Shown here piece by piece: positions 62,565-64,000 of a stretch of 64,000 nt of DNA (positions are counted from its first letter, which is position 1; each line of letters begins with the position of its first letter). Made by a program: the position numbers and the translations under genes. This DNA comes from Muribaculum intestinale (GTDB lineage Bacteria > Bacteroidota > Bacteroidia > Bacteroidales > Muribaculaceae), in the NCBI RefSeq assembly GCF_002201515.1, contig NZ_CP021421.1, forward strand, positions 992,001-1,056,000. Direction: 5' to 3'. A model generated the notes under the pieces. It searched no databases. It was not told the DNA's origin and worked only from the letters and a program-made list of their open reading frames with translations.

Positions 62565-64000
62565 TCAGTCGATTTCCGATATTGAGTTTTCCGACAGTTT
62601 TGCCGAAGCCTCGTCGTCGGTGATGCCAAAACATCTTGTCACCGCGCGGCGTATACTGTCGGCCTCCGGAGAGTCCTCCTTCAGGATTTCGATTATCGCG
62701 GCCACATACGCATCATGATTTTTCAGCCCGCACAGCTCGGCCACATTGCTCTGCCCTACCATCGACTTCTGGTTGTACACCCTGAGTATCGACTGATAGT
62801 CGCCCCCTTCGGCATACCCCCGGAAATCGCGCACAAGCCCGTTGTATATGTCGCGCGGACGCAGGGCATTGACCAGATCGGCCATATGCTGCTCAAGTTT
62901 GTCAATCGACGGGAATCGCCCGTCGATACGGTATTCCACCATACGTTTCACCCGGTGGCGTGTATGCATGAGCGCCTGCTGCTTGAGCTCGCCGCGAAAC
63001 ATGTTTATCACCGACTTGCGCACACGGTCAAACACTCGGTCGTCATTGCGGTGGAAATGCCGTGCCACGGCCCTTACCACATCCTCAAGCATCAGTATAT
63101 TTTCAATCTCAGCCACATCTGGCACGAAGATACGCTTCTTGCGCAGATAAGCCACCTCATGGGCGTCGCGACGGTCACGGTCGACTATGCCGTGGCTGTC
63201 GAGATGGTGGAATGAATTCAGGTCGTTGAACGTGCGAGTGGCCTCTATCACCTTGTTGCAACTACCCAGCGAGCGCACCGTATAGTTGGTAAACACCAGC
63301 GGATAGAGCTTGGCATCGATGCTGTGGGTGCCGTCGCCCTCGATAAACAGCACCGGCTTGCGCGCGCCTACTATAGTAGTATATATCTCGTCGTCAAGAG
63401 GAGTCCCGGCGGGCAGCACGGCATAGTCCCAGCGCTGGGCCTCGGCGTCATACCCGCGCACCCATATCACATCGGGGCGCACGCGCGATGTCATAAACTC
63501 CACGTCGTGGGTTGTGTATACCCACGTGCATTCGGGGCGCAACGACTCTACCTTGTCCCATATCATGCCCATCACCGACGGGTGGAGGAACATCCCCGGA
63601 CTGTCTACAAACATCACGGCATCCTCCGGAGCAAGTACTGCGGCACCGAACGTATAAAGCACAGCCTTCTCTCCGTCCGACAGACGCATCTGCGAGTAAG
63701 CGCTGTCATCCTCCTTGCGGCTGAACAGCAGACGTCCGCTCTCCCTGAGAATACGGCTGTCGGGAAACACCTCCTGCCAAGCGCTGATCACACGGTCAAG
63801 ACACGTAGGCTCCATCCGGCCTCCCGAATGCTTGTGCAAAAGCAGGTGCAACACCTCATCGAGCAGCAGCAGAGCCATCACACGCTCAAACTGGGTATGG
63901 TGGTCGCTGCGCATAAATGGCGAACGCTCTGTGGCCGCCTCATAAAGCACGTCGACCGATCCTTCCAGAGTGTCGGTGCTGTCAGCACGATACAGCGCGT
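62565..64000 (-). CDS. ABC-type ATPase fused to DUF4435 (OLD/PARIS-like), 5' end missing
   Basis: At least 477 residues; the frame stays open to the window edge, so the N-terminus and the Walker A are outside. Visible ATPase parts: the ABC signature MRLSDGEKAVLY, Walker B-like AVMFVDSPGMFLHP (Asp-Ser in place of Asp-Glu), and the His switch VYTTHDVEF. Then the DUF4435/TOPRIM-like domain: VLFIEGDGTHSIDAKLYPLV (conserved Glu), SHGIVDRDRRD (Asp-x-Asp), then EIENILMLEDVV. This ATPase plus DUF4435 layout is that of AriA/AriB in the PARIS phage-defence system, which also occurs fused, and is related to OLD nucleases. It precedes menA by 56 bp. Defence function is inference. Confidence 0.8.
   Translation of the reverse strand, partial: ALYRADSTDTLEGSVDVLYEAATERSPFMRSDHHTQFERVMALLLLDEVLHLLLHKHSGGRMEPTCLDRVISAWQEVFPDSRILRESGRLLFSRKEDDSAYSQMRLSDGEKAVLYTFGAAVLAPEDAVMFVDSPGMFLHPSVMGMIWDKVESLRPECTWVYTTHDVEFMTSRVRPDVIWVRGYDAEAQRWDYAVLPAGTPLDDEIYTTIVGARKPVLFIEGDGTHSIDAKLYPLVFTNYTVRSLGSCNKVIEATRTFNDLNSFHHLDSHGIVDRDRRDAHEVAYLRKKRIFVPDVAEIENILMLEDVVRAVARHFHRNDDRVFDRVRKSVINMFRGELKQQALMHTRHRVKRMVEYRIDGRFPSIDKLEQHMADLVNALRPRDIYNGLVRDFRGYAEGGDYQSILRVYNQKSMVGQSNVAELCGLKNHDAYVAAIIEILKEDSPEADSIRRAVTRCFGITDDEASAKLSENSISEID

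Overview
The window looks like a chromosomal segment of a member of the Bacteroidales, most plausibly a Muribaculaceae-type gut bacterium. The evidence is a type IX secretion sortase (PorU/C25), the order DUF6089-uppS-bamA-skp-skp-murI, GH92/GH2/GH99-like glycosidases, a maeB/menA/panB repertoire, and many promoters of the Bacteroidota form TTTG-(19-21 bp)-TANNTTTG. The family-level assignment is inference.

Layout. 1-5.5 kb: start of proB, an acyl-CoA synthetase with its XRE-cupin regulator, a secreted protein, an acyltransferase-like protein and an SGNH/GxDLY hydrolase. 5.6-6.8 kb: an IS30-family element that split the transcription terminator of a DJ-1/PfpI gene. 7.5-9 kb: a START-like protein, two small membrane proteins and rplS. 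9.1-9.7 kb: a non-coding stretch with DnaA-box-like repeats, then a promoter and a terminator-like leader hairpin ahead of an M16 peptidase. 11-16 kb: dusB, a DUF2807 protein, DUF486, an Ntn-hydrolase, LicD and the RNase P RNA gene.

16-28.7 kb is a glycan-degradation block: GH92, GH2, a GH71/99-like plus GH2 fusion, and an AmpG-like MFS permease, with no SusC/SusD in view. The GH2/fusion/MFS part is bracketed by inverted copies of a ~348-bp MITE-like repeat. 29-36.3 kb is a tight leftward operon headed by a LexA/CI-like (S24) repressor: LRR protein, trmB, mrp, a GT2 and a DUF4922-SpoIID fusion. 36.4-40.7 kb is an AT-richer accessory patch: a secreted protein, an orphan Imm11-like immunity gene, an IS5-family element interrupted by an IS982-family element, a perfect 109-bp palindrome and more MITE tips.

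40.7-52 kb carries panB, an FKBP isomerase, maeB, porU, pnp and murI. 52-57 kb is the outer-membrane biogenesis operon (DUF6089, uppS, bamA, skp, skp). 57-64 kb carries a DUF6242 lipoprotein, an outer-membrane barrel, NlpC/P60, GH25, menA and, running off the right edge, an ABC-ATPase fused to DUF4435, an OLD/PARIS-like architecture.

Most novel signals: (i) a family of non-autonomous repeats with GAGCTTGTTTAA tips and TNA target duplications that nest in one another, rewrite a gene end, and have tips matching the resident IS5 element; (ii) the GH99-like/GH2 fusion with both catalytic pairs intact; (iii) the ATPase-DUF4435 fusion; (iv) a LexA-like repressor heading an operon of housekeeping and envelope genes; (v) an IS30 insertion with a 15-bp target duplication inside a terminator.
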